Under the pieces are notes generated by a model, which ran no database searches, was not told the origin of the DNA, and saw only the letters and a list, made by a program, of their open reading frames with translations. Position numbers and translations under genes: made by a program. Source: Mycobacterium marinum (GTDB lineage: Bacteria; Actinomycetota; Actinomycetes; Mycobacteriales; Mycobacteriaceae). From it: a DNA stretch of 64,000 bases. Shown here piece after piece: positions 1-9,136 of this stretch; within the stretch, counting starts at the first letter, position 1; the number at the start of each line of letters is the position of its first letter. The DNA is taken from the NCBI RefSeq assembly GCF_003391395.1, contig NZ_CP024190.1, positions 2,108,001-2,172,000 of the forward strand. Reading direction: 5' to 3'.

Positions 1-615
1 ATCGATTTGAACGCGTTCGCCGATGAGGCGAAGAGCACCGCGCGGCGGTGTTCGTCGCTGGTGGGCCGGGCCGATCTGGTGCTGCCGATGTGGCAGCGCC
101 TGGAGTCGGCCTGGGGGCCGGCCCGCGATGTGCGTGACCACCAGCCGCTCATGGCCATCAACACCCACCCCAGTTGCGCGATCGACCCGGAGGTACGCCA
201 GGTCCGACCCGAGGAGTTGGACGCCTACCTGGTGGCTGCCGTGGACATGTTCATCGGTGAGGTGGGCATCGATCCTCGCCTCGGAGACGGCGGCCGGGGT
301 TATCGCCGCCGGGTCGCCAGCCTCATCGCGGCCGGGCGGGCGTGGGCCCGGTTCGAGCACGGTGAGGTGATTTTCAAGGCCGAGGTGGGGTCGCAGTCTC
401 CGGCCGTCGGGCAGATCCAGGGGGTTTGGGTTCATCCGGAGCGGCGCGGCCTGGGTTTGGGTACCGCGGGAACCGCCACGCTTGCCGCAGTGACCGTCGG
501 CAGCGGGCGCATCGCCAGCCTGTACGTGAACAACTTCAACACGGTCGCCCGCGCCGCCTACACGCGCGTCGGCTTCAAGGAAGTCGGCACCTTCGCCACA
601 GTGCTGCTCGACTGA
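1..615 (+). CDS. GNAT family N-acetyltransferase, 3' part (Rv2867c-like)
   Basis: The reading frame is open from the first base, so the gene starts outside the window; about 204 codons are visible. The C-terminal half has a GNAT acetyl-CoA binding core: a beta-strand reading GQIQGVWVHPERRGLGLGTA, which contains the Q/RxxGxG/A-type pyrophosphate loop, followed by SLYVNNFNTVARAAYTRVGF, the usual end of the fold. The N-terminal part resembles the DUF4081 extension of mycobacterial GNAT proteins. In M. tuberculosis the equivalent gene (Rv2867c, from memory) lies between the isoprenoid gene ispG and the penicillin-binding lipoprotein gene, and the latter follows here. The substrate is unknown. Confidence 0.85.
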   Translation: MDLNAFADEAKSTARRCSSLVGRADLVLPMWQRLESAWGPARDVRDHQPLMAINTHPSCAIDPEVRQVRPEELDAYLVAAVDMFIGEVGIDPRLGDGGRGYRRRVASLIAAGRAWARFEHGEVIFKAEVGSQSPAVGQIQGVWVHPERRGLGLGTAGTATLAAVTVGSGRIASLYVNNFNTVARAAYTRVGFKEVGTFATVLLD

Positions 616-725
616 GCAGCCTCCTGCACCAAACCCCTTCGTAGCGTCAACCAGATCCGACATAACGGTTGGGTCTCGGTGTGTCTACGCCCTCCTTGGC
701 GTCACTGTTCTTAACATCAGTAACG

Positions 726-2540
726 ATGGTAACTAGAGCAACATTGGCCTCAGCTGGCGCAGCCCTTTTGTTGGTCTGCTGCATGGCGCTGCCAGGCTGC
801 ACGCCCCGCCCCGAGGGCCCGGGGCCGGCTGCCGCGAAATTCTTCGCCGCGCTCGCCGTTGGCGATACCGCGACCGCGGCCCAGCTCAGCGACAACCCCA
901 ACGAAGCCCGGGAAGCGCTCAACGCCGCGTGGGCGGGTCTGCAGGCGACCCACCTGGACGCGCAGATCCTCAGCTCGAAGTACGCCGAGGACACGGGCAC
1001 CGTCGTCTACCGCTTCACCTGGCACCTTCCCAAGAATCGGACGTGGACCTATGACGGCCAGTTGAAGATGGCCCGCGATGAGGGGCGCTGGGCGGTCCGC
1101 TGGGTATCCACCGGCTTGCATCCCAAGCTGGGGGAGCACCAGACGTTCTCGCTGCGCGCCGACCCGCCCCGGCGGGCGTCGGTCAACGAACTCGGCGGCA
1201 CCGACGTACTCGTGCCGGGCTACGTGTATCACTACGCTCTGGATGCCGTCGAGGCCGGCCGCAACCTGATCGGGACCGCCCATGCCGCGGTTGATGCCCT
1301 GCACCCCTTCAACGACACGCTCAACGACCCGCAGCTGCTCGCCGAGCAGGCCAGTTCGTTGACACACCCGCTGGACTTGGGGGTCACCCTGCGTCCTGAC
1401 GACAGCGGTCGGGTCGCCGAAGCGATCGGCCACCTGCCCGGTGTGGTGATCACGCCCCAGCCCGAGATGTTGCCGACCGACGATCATTTCGCCGGAGTCG
1501 TCATGACCGAGGTGAAGAAAGCCGTGGTCGACGAGCTGGAGGGCGAGGCGGGCTGGCGGGTGGTCAGCGTCAACCAGAACGGTGTGGACGTGGCCGTGCT
1601 GCATGAGGTGGCACCGTCACCGGCGCCGTCGGTCACCATCACGTTGGATCGGGCCGTGCAGAACGCCGCGCAGCGCGCGGTGGACGCCAGGGGCGGCAAG
1701 GCGATGATCGTGGTGATCAAGCCCTCGACCGGAGAGATCCTGGCGGTGGCGCAGAATGCCGCCGCCGACGCCGACGGCCCGGTTGCCACCACCGGCCTGT
1801 ATCCACCCGGGTCGACCTTCAAGGTCGTTACCGCCGGTGCGGCCGTCGAGCGCGATATGGCCACCCCCAACACCATGCTCGGCTGCCCCGGCGAACTCGA
1901 CATCGGCCATCGCACGATCCCCAATTACGGCGGCTTCGATCTCGGCGTAGTGCCGCTATCACGCGCGTTCGCCAGTTCGTGCAACACCACCTTCGCGGAA
2001 CTGAGCAGCAAGATGCCCCCGCGCGGGTTGACGCAAGCGGCCATTCGTTACGGCATCGGGCTCGACTATCGAGTGGAGGGCCTCACCACGGTCACCGGTT
2101 CGGTGCCCCCGACGGTGGACCTGGCAGAGCGCACCGAGGACGGGTTCGGCCAGGGCAAGGTGTTGGCCAGCCCCTTCGGGATGGCGCTGGTGGCGGCCAC
2201 CGTGGCCGCAGGCAGGACACCGGTTCCGCAGCTCATCGTCGGTCGGCCCACGCAGGTGACGGGTGCGGGCGCGCCGATCAGCCCGAAGATGGTGGACGCG
2301 CTGCGCCCCATGATGCGCCTGGTGGTGACCAACGGCACCGCCAAAGAGATCGCCGGGTGCGGCGAGGTCTTCGGCAAGACCGGTGAAGCCGAATTCCCGG
2401 GCGGGTCGCATTCCTGGTTCGCCGGATACCGCGGTGACCTGGCTTTCGCCTCGCTGATTGTCGGCGGTGGCAGCTCGGAATACGCCGTGCGGATGACCAA
2501 GATGATGTTCGAGCTGATGCCGCCCGGGTACCTGACCTAG
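726..2540 (+). CDS. Penicillin-binding lipoprotein (class B transpeptidase, Rv2864c-like)
   Basis: About 604 aa. The start at 726 is preferred because it places a lipoprotein signal at the N-terminus: a hydrophobic stretch followed by lipobox LPGC with Cys25. An upstream in-frame start at 669 would bury that signal. After it come a MecA/NTF2-like N-terminal domain (about 30-150), a dimerisation domain and a C-terminal transpeptidase domain. The three active-site motifs are visible: STFK with Ser363, SCN, and KTG (in GKTGEAEF). The protein should be a membrane-anchored DD-transpeptidase that cross-links peptidoglycan outside the membrane. Length and order match M. tuberculosis Rv2864c, a proposed beta-lactam target (family knowledge). 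Confidence 0.93.
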   Translation: MVTRATLASAGAALLLVCCMALPGCTPRPEGPGPAAAKFFAALAVGDTATAAQLSDNPNEAREALNAAWAGLQATHLDAQILSSKYAEDTGTVVYRFTWHLPKNRTWTYDGQLKMARDEGRWAVRWVSTGLHPKLGEHQTFSLRADPPRRASVNELGGTDVLVPGYVYHYALDAVEAGRNLIGTAHAAVDALHPFNDTLNDPQLLAEQASSLTHPLDLGVTLRPDDSGRVAEAIGHLPGVVITPQPEMLPTDDHFAGVVMTEVKKAVVDELEGEAGWRVVSVNQNGVDVAVLHEVAPSPAPSVTITLDRAVQNAAQRAVDARGGKAMIVVIKPSTGEILAVAQNAAADADGPVATTGLYPPGSTFKVVTAGAAVERDMATPNTMLGCPGELDIGHRTIPNYGGFDLGVVPLSRAFASSCNTTFAELSSKMPPRGLTQAAIRYGIGLDYRVEGLTTVTGSVPPTVDLAERTEDGFGQGKVLASPFGMALVAATVAAGRTPVPQLIVGRPTQVTGAGAPISPKMVDALRPMMRLVVTNGTAKEIAGCGEVFGKTGEAEFPGGSHSWFAGYRGDLAFASLIVGGGSSEYAVRMTKMMFELMPPGYLT

Positions 2541-2651
2541 CCGCTGTGGGCGCCTGGCTGGGCCGGCGGCGTCGCCGCCAATCCCGCAACCGCGGTAAGT
2601 TGCCAGGAGAGGCGGATGATCGCCGTTAGCGAGGGACATCAGGAAAAGGCC

Positions 2652-3236
2652 ATGACGGATTCCGGTGCAGAGATGGTGGCGTTGCGGGTCTCCGACGCCG
2701 ACAGGAACGGCACGATGCGCCGTTTACACAACGCGGTGGCGCTCGGGTTGATCGACATCAATGAATTCGAGCAGCGTTCGTCTCGGGTGTCGTTTGCGCG
2801 CACCCAGAACGAACTGGACGGGCTGGTCTGTGACCTGCCCGGGCCGGGTGCCATCGTCACATCCGCGGCTGACCGGGTCGAATTGCGTGGCTGGGCCGGG
2901 TCGTTGAAGCGCCATGGCGAATGGATGGTCCCCACTCGCCTGGCGTTGGTTCGCCGGCTGGGCTCGATCGAACTCGACCTGACCAAGGCGCGTTTCGCGG
3001 GACCCGTGGTGGTGATCGAACTCGACATGAGGTTCGGCTCACTCGAGCTCAGACTGCCCGAGGGGGCCAGCGCCTCCATCGACGACGTCGAGGTTTACGT
3101 GGGCAGTGCCAGCGACCGTCGCAAGGATGCCCCTGGGGAAGGCACACCGCATGTCGTGGTGACGGGCCAGGTGGTGTGCGGCTCCGTGGTGATCCGGGGT
3201 CCGCGCCGGGCCTTGCTGCGCCGCCATCAGGTGTAA
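2652..3236 (+). CDS. DUF1707 domain protein (Rv2862c-like)
   Basis: 194 aa from the ATG at 2652; an earlier in-frame ATG at 2616 would add 12 residues of poor character. The N-terminal segment LRVSDADRNGTMRRLHNAV followed by LGLIDINEFEQR is the DUF1707 (SHOCT-like) motif, common in actinobacteria and thought to mediate protein interactions or a membrane link. The C-terminal half is beta-rich (RRLGSIELDLTKARF, RFGSLELRLPEGAS), as in cell-wall-active antibiotic response proteins with a DUF2154-like fold. No transmembrane segment is visible. The role is unknown. The neighbours (PBP lipoprotein upstream, mapB downstream) match M. tuberculosis, although the vapBC pair I recall there is missing here. 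Confidence 0.85.
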   Translation: MTDSGAEMVALRVSDADRNGTMRRLHNAVALGLIDINEFEQRSSRVSFARTQNELDGLVCDLPGPGAIVTSAADRVELRGWAGSLKRHGEWMVPTRLALVRRLGSIELDLTKARFAGPVVVIELDMRFGSLELRLPEGASASIDDVEVYVGSASDRRKDAPGEGTPHVVVTGQVVCGSVVIRGPRRALLRRHQV

Positions 3237-3341
3237 CCAGCGGTTCGTCCAGACAGCGACCATCGGGGCGGGATGTGGCGGCGGGCCGGGCGGCTCCCGG
3301 CGAGGTGCGAGTCACCGGCCAGGCGCGACTAAGCTAGCGGG

Positions 3342-4199
3342 ATGCCTGCTCGCACCGCGCTTTCCCCTGGAGTCCTCTCGCCGATGCGTTCGGTGCCCAA
3401 GTGGATCGCGCGCCCGGAGTATGTCGGCAAGCCGACGGCCCGCGAAGGGACCGAGCCATGGGTGCAGACCCCTGAGGTCATCGAGAAGATGCGCGTGGCC
3501 GGGCGAATCGCGGCCGGCGCACTGGTGGAGGCGGGCAAAGCGGTGGCACCCGGGGTCACGACCGACGAGCTGGACCGGATCGCGCACGAGTACATGGTCG
3601 ACAACGGTGCCTATCCGTCGACGCTGGAATACAAGGGCTTCCCCAAGTCGTGCTGTACCTCGCTCAACGAGGTGATCTGCCACGGAATCCCCGACTCGAC
3701 GGTGATCGCCGACGGTGACATCGTCAACATCGATGTCACCGCTTACTTCGACGGGGTGCATGGCGACACCAACGCGACCTTCCTGGCCGGTGACGTCTCC
3801 GAGGAGCACCGGCTGCTGGTGGAGCGCACCCGGGAAGCGACGATGCGGGCGATCAACGCCGTCAAACCCGGACGGGCGTTGTCGGTCATCGGGCGAGTGA
3901 TCGAGGCGTATGCAAATCGCTTTGGCTACAACGTGGTTCGCGACTTCACCGGCCACGGCATCGGTACCACCTTCCACAACGGGCTGGTTGTGTTGCATTA
4001 CGACCAGCCTGCGGTGGAGACGATCATGCAGACCGGGATGACATTCACCATCGAGCCGATGATCAACCTGGGCACGTTGGACTACGAGATCTGGGATGAC
4101 GACTGGACGGTGGTCACCAAGGACCGCAAGTGGACCGCGCAGTTCGAACACACGCTGCTGGTCACCGATACCGGTGCCGAGATTCTCACGTTGCCATGA
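3342..4199 (+). CDS. mapB: Methionine aminopeptidase, type I
   Basis: 285 aa. It removes N-terminal methionine from nascent proteins in the cytosol. The pita-bread peptidase M24 fold is clear: the metal ligands lie in NIDVTAYFDGVHGDTNATF (two Asp), the His in GHGIGTTFHNG, and the Glu in FTIEPMINLG and in the late QFEHTLLVT. A roughly 40-residue N-terminal extension with an SH3-binding-like proline motif (PMRSVPKWIARPEYVG) precedes the catalytic domain, as in mycobacterial MapB (type Ic). The length equals that of M. tuberculosis Rv2861c. A long inverted repeat lies just after the stop codon. Confidence 0.96.
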   Translation: MPARTALSPGVLSPMRSVPKWIARPEYVGKPTAREGTEPWVQTPEVIEKMRVAGRIAAGALVEAGKAVAPGVTTDELDRIAHEYMVDNGAYPSTLEYKGFPKSCCTSLNEVICHGIPDSTVIADGDIVNIDVTAYFDGVHGDTNATFLAGDVSEEHRLLVERTREATMRAINAVKPGRALSVIGRVIEAYANRFGYNVVRDFTGHGIGTTFHNGLVVLHYDQPAVETIMQTGMTFTIEPMINLGTLDYEIWDDDWTVVTKDRKWTAQFEHTLLVTDTGAEILTLP

Positions 4200-4210
4200 G
4201 CTCTCCATGC

Positions 4211-4270
4211 GCGAGCAGACACAAACTCGCGTAGCCGTCCGCGTGCCGGTGCGATTTTGCGTCTGCTCGC
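4211..4270. repeat. Long inverted repeat (GCGAGC...GCTCGC element) after mapB
   Basis: The arms GCGAGCAGAC (4211-4220) and GTCTGCTCGC (4261-4270) are perfectly complementary. The stem can extend inward with mismatches (CAAA..CGC against GCG..TTTTG). It lies 11 bases after the mapB stop, so it could form a stem-loop in the mRNA and act as a terminator or 3' stabiliser. A second element with the same GCGAGC/GCTCGC ends lies between cobO and cobB. Confidence 0.7.
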
Positions 4271-4396
4271 CATGCTCGGTGGCGTCGGCGGTTGACCCGT
4301 TACCGGGTGGTTAACCGCAGGAAGCTCGAGGTGTCGCGGGGCTGCGACTGGATGAACTCGTGGCACGCTCTGGTCGATTGGCGGTAACTTGCGTAA

Positions 4397-4960
4397 GTGT
4401 CTTCGATGATGACCACGCTCGACGGATTCCCGGTCCAAGTGGCAGTGGCCGGTCCCGCAACTGGCGTCGTCGTCGCCATTCTTGGTGCCGATCAACGCGC
4501 TGTCACCGCGTATGACGCGGTGTGCGAGCGGCTGCATACCGCCTCACTTCGAACGGTGGTGGTGGGCGCCGACCCGCGGCTGACGTCAAAATCCGTGGTT
4601 GGCATCCTCGATGCCCTGGGTATCAAGTGGGCGGTGGTGGCCGGCGATCGGGAGGGCGCCGAACTCGCCTGGGAACTGGCGGCGACGAGGTTGGGCAGGT
4701 TCGCCGGCTTGGTCGCAATTGACCGTGGCCATCCGGCGATCGCCGATTCCGAGGGTATCGTTCGCGATGACCTGTGTCCGCCCGTCGAGATCGCCACCAC
4801 CGTGCTGGTGACTTCGGCGGCCGTGCGGGAAGCGGCCCGTAACAGCCAGCAGTTGGTCTACGCCGAGTATCGGGTCGTTGAGCTGCTGGGCCGACGCAAT
4901 GCGCAGGAGTCGACGGCCCAGCTGGCCACCGAGATCGTGCTGCGCACCAGCGGTTGGTAG
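4397..4960 (+). CDS. Hypothetical protein with alpha/beta-hydrolase-like features
   Basis: 187 aa from GTG 4397; ATG codons at 4406 and 4409 are equally possible starts. The order of elements (VVAILGADQRAVTAYDAVCERLHTASLRTVVVGAD, then WAVVAGDREGAELAWELAA, then VAIDRGHPAI) resembles a shortened alpha/beta hydrolase: a substrate strand, a GDxxGxxLAW segment where the nucleophile elbow would be, and a late strand. The usual GxSxG serine is replaced by GDREG, so hydrolase activity is doubtful. It occupies the place where M. tuberculosis has glnA4, between mapB and the amidotransferase. Function unknown. Confidence 0.7.
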   Translation: MSSMMTTLDGFPVQVAVAGPATGVVVAILGADQRAVTAYDAVCERLHTASLRTVVVGADPRLTSKSVVGILDALGIKWAVVAGDREGAELAWELAATRLGRFAGLVAIDRGHPAIADSEGIVRDDLCPPVEIATTVLVTSAAVREAARNSQQLVYAEYRVVELLGRRNAQESTAQLATEIVLRTSGW

Positions 4961-5074
4961 GTGCCGCCAACCTGGCCTTCCACGAGCAGGCCGGGGATGT
5001 CTAGTCTTGTGCCACAACCGTTTCCGTTGAAATATTCGGCATGACACCACGCTGGGCGATGCGGATGCTCCAGC

Positions 5075-5830
5075 ATGATGGGGAGAGGACGGGTGGTCTT
5101 GAACGCCGCTGGACCGGGACCGATCGTGGGGATGACCACATATCTGGACCAAGCCAAGACTGGTGTCTGGGATGTCAGCGCAAGTTTTCTGCCCGCCAGC
5201 TATTTCGACGGTGTCACCATGGCTGGTGGCATCGCCGTGCTGCTGCCTCCGCAGCGGGCCGATGCCGATGCTGCCAACAGAGTGCTCGACAGCCTCGATG
5301 CCCTGGTCATCACCGGAGGTAAGGATGTCGACCCCGCTGCCTACGGCCAACAGGCGCATCCGGCCACCGACGAGCCGGCACCGATCCGGGACAGCTGGGA
5401 GTTCGCGCTACTGCGCGGTGCACTGCACCGGGGGCTACCGGTGCTCGGTATCTGCCGCGGCGCTCAAGTTCTCAACGTCGCATTCGGTGGGACGCTGCAC
5501 CAGCACCTGCCCGATGTGCTCGGGCACAACGGACACCGGGCAGGCAACGCGGTGTTTTCCTCGCTGCCGGTGCGTACCGTGCCCGGGACCCGGTTGGCGA
5601 CCTTGATCGGGGAGTCCGCGCAGGTGCGTTGCTACCACCACCAGGCCGTCGCCGAGGTGGGCGAAGGCCTGGTGGTCAGCGCCTGGGATGTTGACGGCGT
5701 GGTCGAGGCGCTGGAGCTGCCGGGGGAGAACTTCGTGCTGGCCGTGCAGTGGCATCCCGAGGAGTCATTGGAGGATCTGCGTCTGTTCTCGGCTGTGGTG
5801 GATGCCGCCCGGTCGCGCAGCAGCGGGTGA
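5075..5830 (+). CDS. Class I glutamine amidotransferase / gamma-glutamyl hydrolase (PuuD-like, Rv2859c-like)
   Basis: 251 aa, peptidase C26 / class I amidotransferase fold. The nucleophile elbow GICRGAQ carries the catalytic Cys, and AVQWHPEES holds the His and Glu of the triad. The early motif VITGGKDVDPAAYGQ is typical of gamma-glutamyl-GABA hydrolase (PuuD) and related proteins that hydrolyse gamma-glutamyl amides. No strong Shine-Dalgarno site is seen, so the start (5075 or 5078) is uncertain; the M. tuberculosis homologue is longer at its N-terminus. There the gene sits between glnA4 (gamma-glutamyl ligase-like) and an aldehyde dehydrogenase, a polyamine-type pathway. Here both partners are absent locally, leaving this hydrolase alone. 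Confidence 0.88.
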   Translation: MMGRGRVVLNAAGPGPIVGMTTYLDQAKTGVWDVSASFLPASYFDGVTMAGGIAVLLPPQRADADAANRVLDSLDALVITGGKDVDPAAYGQQAHPATDEPAPIRDSWEFALLRGALHRGLPVLGICRGAQVLNVAFGGTLHQHLPDVLGHNGHRAGNAVFSSLPVRTVPGTRLATLIGESAQVRCYHHQAVAEVGEGLVVSAWDVDGVVEALELPGENFVLAVQWHPEESLEDLRLFSAVVDAARSRSSG

Positions 5831-5887
5831 GCGGATCGGACCTCCCGATTGGACGCCGCACTCGGCTCCGCCGGCCTAGTGTGGGCG

Positions 5888-6856
5888 CTACCCCGGCGGC
5901 TCACTGCCGACGGCGTCACCGATTGGTTCGCAGATCCATCCGGTGCGTTGTAGCACCGAGACGACGGGGCTGGCCGCAATCGCTGTTATCCACGCCTGCG
6001 GCACCGACAACGCTCCGATCGATGTCGCGTGATCAACGTCGACCAAAAGCTGGCTACCGCCACTGTCCGCGACGGTGGTTCGTGCTAGGCCCGAGGCGGT
6101 AGCCGTTTCCAGGACATGTAGCGTGCGGGCCGCGAGATTTGACCGTAGGACAACCGAACTCAGTCTTGACAGCGACAAAGCCGCAGGGGAGATCGCGGCA
6201 CCCAATGACGCATAGGGCGCAGACAGGGCCTTGAGCGCTCGCGGAATTGATGAAACCACCTGAGTGCCGGTAGTCATGATCGCGAGGCTGTCCATGGCGG
6301 CTGTCCCGCAGGCAACGGGCGACCCACGGTGGGCCAGTCTCGTGAACCCGATGGCGACGAGTTGGGAGGTCAACGCCGTCGACCTCGGCGAGATAGCCAG
6401 GGCACCGGCGAAGTCGTGCACGGCGTCGGCGCAGTGCACCCACACCCGTTCGTACTCGGCTTCGAGCTCGGCGATCACCGGGCTGGCCTGGCCCAGAAAG
6501 TTGTTCGCCGACAACCACTTTCTCATCATGCGGTTGGGCGCGATCAGCTGAGCCGATGTCATCTTTGCTGCTGCCTGTTCGTAGGCTTTCGCGGCGGTTT
6601 CGGCCTGAACCGCGGTCTGACTGGCATGGCGGGCCAGGGCGGTGAGCAATGCCCAGTGCGGCGCAATGACCCGCATCACCGGCACCGCCGCCGGCCCGCG
6701 CCACCCGCTGGTGAGCCCGGCGGCGATCGAACTACATTCCGCCCCAATCTGGCGCATCCCGGCGGCCAACCCGCGCAACGCCACCGCGGTGGCCTGCAGG
6801 GAGCCCGGACGGGCTCGACCGGAGTTGACCTCCGGTGGCAACTTCCCGAAGTCCAT
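5888..6856 (-). CDS. Divergent PPE family protein (SVP type)
   Basis: 322 aa, starting MDFGKLPPEVNS, the PPE signature. The N-terminal domain has a WxG-type turn at GWRGP and helices matching the PPE four-helix region (NFLGQASPVIAELEAEYERVW matches the usual NxLGQNxPAIAxxEAxYxxMW). The C-terminal part carries LSVPQAWITA, the SVP motif of PPE-SVP proteins. It lacks the usual YxGPG after the N-terminus and replaces the central serine- and alanine-rich linker with an atypical one, so it is a divergent paralogue of the two PPE genes that follow on the same strand. PPE proteins are exported through type VII secretion and act at or outside the mycomembrane. It is convergent with the amidotransferase gene. 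Confidence 0.85.
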   Translation of the reverse strand: MDFGKLPPEVNSGRARPGSLQATAVALRGLAAGMRQIGAECSSIAAGLTSGWRGPAAVPVMRVIAPHWALLTALARHASQTAVQAETAAKAYEQAAAKMTSAQLIAPNRMMRKWLSANNFLGQASPVIAELEAEYERVWVHCADAVHDFAGALAISPRSTALTSQLVAIGFTRLAHRGSPVACGTAAMDSLAIMTTGTQVVSSIPRALKALSAPYASLGAAISPAALSLSRLSSVVLRSNLAARTLHVLETATASGLARTTVADSGGSQLLVDVDHATSIGALSVPQAWITAIAASPVVSVLQRTGWICEPIGDAVGSEPPG

Positions 6857-7130
6857 GGCTATCTCTTCGGCCTCTTCCGCGCGACAATCGTTCGGGGGAT
6901 GGCAGGAGTGGGCCGTAGAGACATGATCAATTCCTAAAGTGCTGGGGGACGGGTTGATTCCGCTGTTGTCCCGTTACCGATGTGCTCGGGATCGTTGGCA
7001 TTCGATGGCATCCTGCGAAGGGGTTACCGCATCGAAGAACGGCGTCATGCAACCAGCGCAGACGCGTTGAAATTGCGTGGTTGGCGATCACCTGTAACCG
7101 GTTGTGGTGCAGCACAACCGGCGGGAACGA

Positions 7131-7574
7131 TCAGCGCCGAGCGACGCAGAACTTGGTCAAGATATCTCGGTCATCGGCAGTCGCCGTCGGTGGACCCGGC
7201 GGGTGCACGTGGATCAGCTGGGATTGCCAGCCCCGGGTTACCCAACCACTCGTCGGCCACCAGGCCGAAAGTGGCCCAAGGTGGGCCTGGCTTGGCGGCC
7301 GATCCCGCGTCATCCAAGCGTTTCTGAAGGGTTTCTGATGCGCGGGAGGAGCGTCTTGATCGCTATGGTTCACGGGTTGTGAGCCGTGAGCGAGCTGCAG
7401 GTGGCCGATATCGGGGATCGCCTGCGACCATGCTGCGGGTTGCAGTAGTGCCGCGGCGGAAAGCCCGGACCGCAGTGCCCAGCCCGCGATGACGGCGGCA
7501 AAAAGACCTAGCGCGACGACAACGGCGACGGCGCGTTGCCATCGTCGGGGAGAAGCCGCGCATGGGAAGGTCAC
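7131..7574 (-). CDS. Small single-pass membrane protein downstream of a PPE gene
   Basis: 147 aa from GTG 7574, chosen because this aligns with the start of the paralogue at 9137-9568; an earlier GTG at 7676 would give 181 aa. It has a positively charged N-terminus (RRWQR), one membrane helix (AVAVVVALGLFAAVIAGWAL), then a proline-, histidine- and serine-rich tail ending ILTKFCVARR. The paralogue shares the helix, the WALRSG boundary and the CVAR end. It lies 157 bases downstream of a PPE gene, as its paralogue lies downstream of the next PPE gene, which suggests a duplicated PPE-membrane-protein pair. No known domain is recognised and the function is unknown. Confidence 0.55.
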   Translation of the reverse strand: MTFPCAASPRRWQRAVAVVVALGLFAAVIAGWALRSGLSAAALLQPAAWSQAIPDIGHLQLAHGSQPVNHSDQDAPPAHQKPFRNAWMTRDRPPSQAHLGPLSAWWPTSGWVTRGWQSQLIHVHPPGPPTATADDRDILTKFCVARR

Positions 7575-7730
7575 AGTGGCGCAAACGTACAGCGCCAGCA
7601 TTGTTGGGGGCTGGAAGAAACCTTTGAGATTGGTTAGAGGAATGCCATTTTCGGCTGGGTAGCTGAGCACGGGCACGTGATCGGGGCCCGATGCGGCGCG
7701 GGCCCTAACCGCATCCCGTCATCGTTTGGG

Positions 7731-8897
7731 TCATCCGGCGGCCGGGGAACGGGGTACCACCGTTGAGCGCAGCTCGAACCGGGAGGCGGCAGGGCCGTTA
7801 GCGCTGCGCCCGTTCATGCCGGTCAACGGCATGAACGGCATACCTGCGGTGCCGCTGTCTACGGAGCCAACCGAGGACAAACTGCTCGGTAGGTTCGCGG
7901 CGACGGCACTTGTGGCTGGCGCCGTGATCCAAGAATGCGGAACCGACAACGCCCCTACCGTCATGCCGCGTCCCATTGCGGCGCTCAGTGCCGCACCGCT
8001 ACCCGTGATTCCCAGCGAGACCGATCCCAGCGATTGCGCCCCGGATTCGACCGCCTTGACCGCACCTGTGGCCGCGGCAGTGAGCGAACCGGTTGCGGCT
8101 TTGGTAAATCCGATCCCCTTATCGAGGAAGTTCAGCGCGTACATGGCGAAGTTCAGCGGCACGGTCAGTGAGCTCAGCTTCGACAGCGACGTTGACAACG
8201 ACGTGAAGGCGCTATTCAGGGATGTCATGATGGGTGCGGTGGCGAGCCCCGCCAGGGCCACGGGCAGCGTTGTGATCACCTGAGATGCCGCCAGTACGGC
8301 CTCGAGGCTTGGCGCAGCCGCCGATGCGCCGGTCGATTGCGTGGCGGCAACACCTTGTCTGGCCAACCCGACCGGGTCGGTGATCGGCGGCGGTGAAGTA
8401 AATGGCGTCAGCCGTGTGGCGCTCGCGCAAGCACCCGCGTAGCCATACATTGCTGCCGCATCCTGAGCCCACATCTGTTCGTAGTTGGCCTCGGTTGTCG
8501 CGATCGCCGGGCTGTTCTGACCTAGTAGGTTGGTCGCGATCAACGCTGCGAGATGGGCACGGTTGGCGGCGATCACCGGTGGTGGCACTGTCGCCGCGAA
8601 CGCGCCGGCGTGGGCACTGACGGCCGCTCTTGCCTGCGCCGAGGCTAGCTGTGCCTGGGCCGCGGTGGTGCTGAGCCACGTCGCGTAGGGCGCGGCGGCT
8701 TGGGCCATCGCGGTAGCGGCCGGTCCCTGCCACTTGCCGGCCAGTCCCGCGGTGATGGAGCTATAGCAACTGGCCGCCGAATAGAGCTCGGTGGCCAACG
8801 CGTCCCAGGCTGTTGCCGCGGTCTGCATGGATGTCGATCCTGGCCCGGAATACATGCGAGCGGAGTTGATTTCGGGTGGTAAAGCTGCGTAGTCCAT
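7731..8897 (-). CDS. PPE family protein, PPE-SVP subfamily
   Basis: 388 aa, starting MDYAALPPEINSARMYSGPG, the canonical PPE N-terminus. The start at 8897 is set by this signature; the open frame runs upstream to 9041 but that part is not PPE-like. The domain order is the four-helix PPE domain (about 1-170) with WQGPAA and NLLGQNSPAIATTEANYEQMW, a hydrophobic alanine- and serine-rich middle with glycine-alanine helices, then LSVPHSWITA (SVP motif) and a short tail ending SPAAG. No PE partner gene precedes it. Expected to be exported by an ESX (type VII) system. The following small membrane gene may be cotranscribed. Confidence 0.93.
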   Translation of the reverse strand: MDYAALPPEINSARMYSGPGSTSMQTAATAWDALATELYSAASCYSSITAGLAGKWQGPAATAMAQAAAPYATWLSTTAAQAQLASAQARAAVSAHAGAFAATVPPPVIAANRAHLAALIATNLLGQNSPAIATTEANYEQMWAQDAAAMYGYAGACASATRLTPFTSPPPITDPVGLARQGVAATQSTGASAAAPSLEAVLAASQVITTLPVALAGLATAPIMTSLNSAFTSLSTSLSKLSSLTVPLNFAMYALNFLDKGIGFTKAATGSLTAAATGAVKAVESGAQSLGSVSLGITGSGAALSAAMGRGMTVGALSVPHSWITAPATSAVAANLPSSLSSVGSVDSGTAGMPFMPLTGMNGRSANGPAASRFELRSTVVPRSPAAG

Positions 8898-9136
8898 TGC
8901 TATTTCCTCGGGTCTTGCGCCGGTTGGCCGGCTTGGTGCGTTGGCGTGTCTGTCGCCGCTAGCATGACGAATTAGTTTGTGGCGCAACAGAACATGCTCT
9001 TCTTCCGGGCACGTTTGGGTGAGCCGTTTAGTGCATGACAAGTCGCACGGGTCAGCGAGATTGCTGACCGGGTGTAGGTTTCGCCGGCTCCGCGTCAGCC
9101 TTGGAATGGCCGCACAACGAGCCTGGTGCTAGCCGA

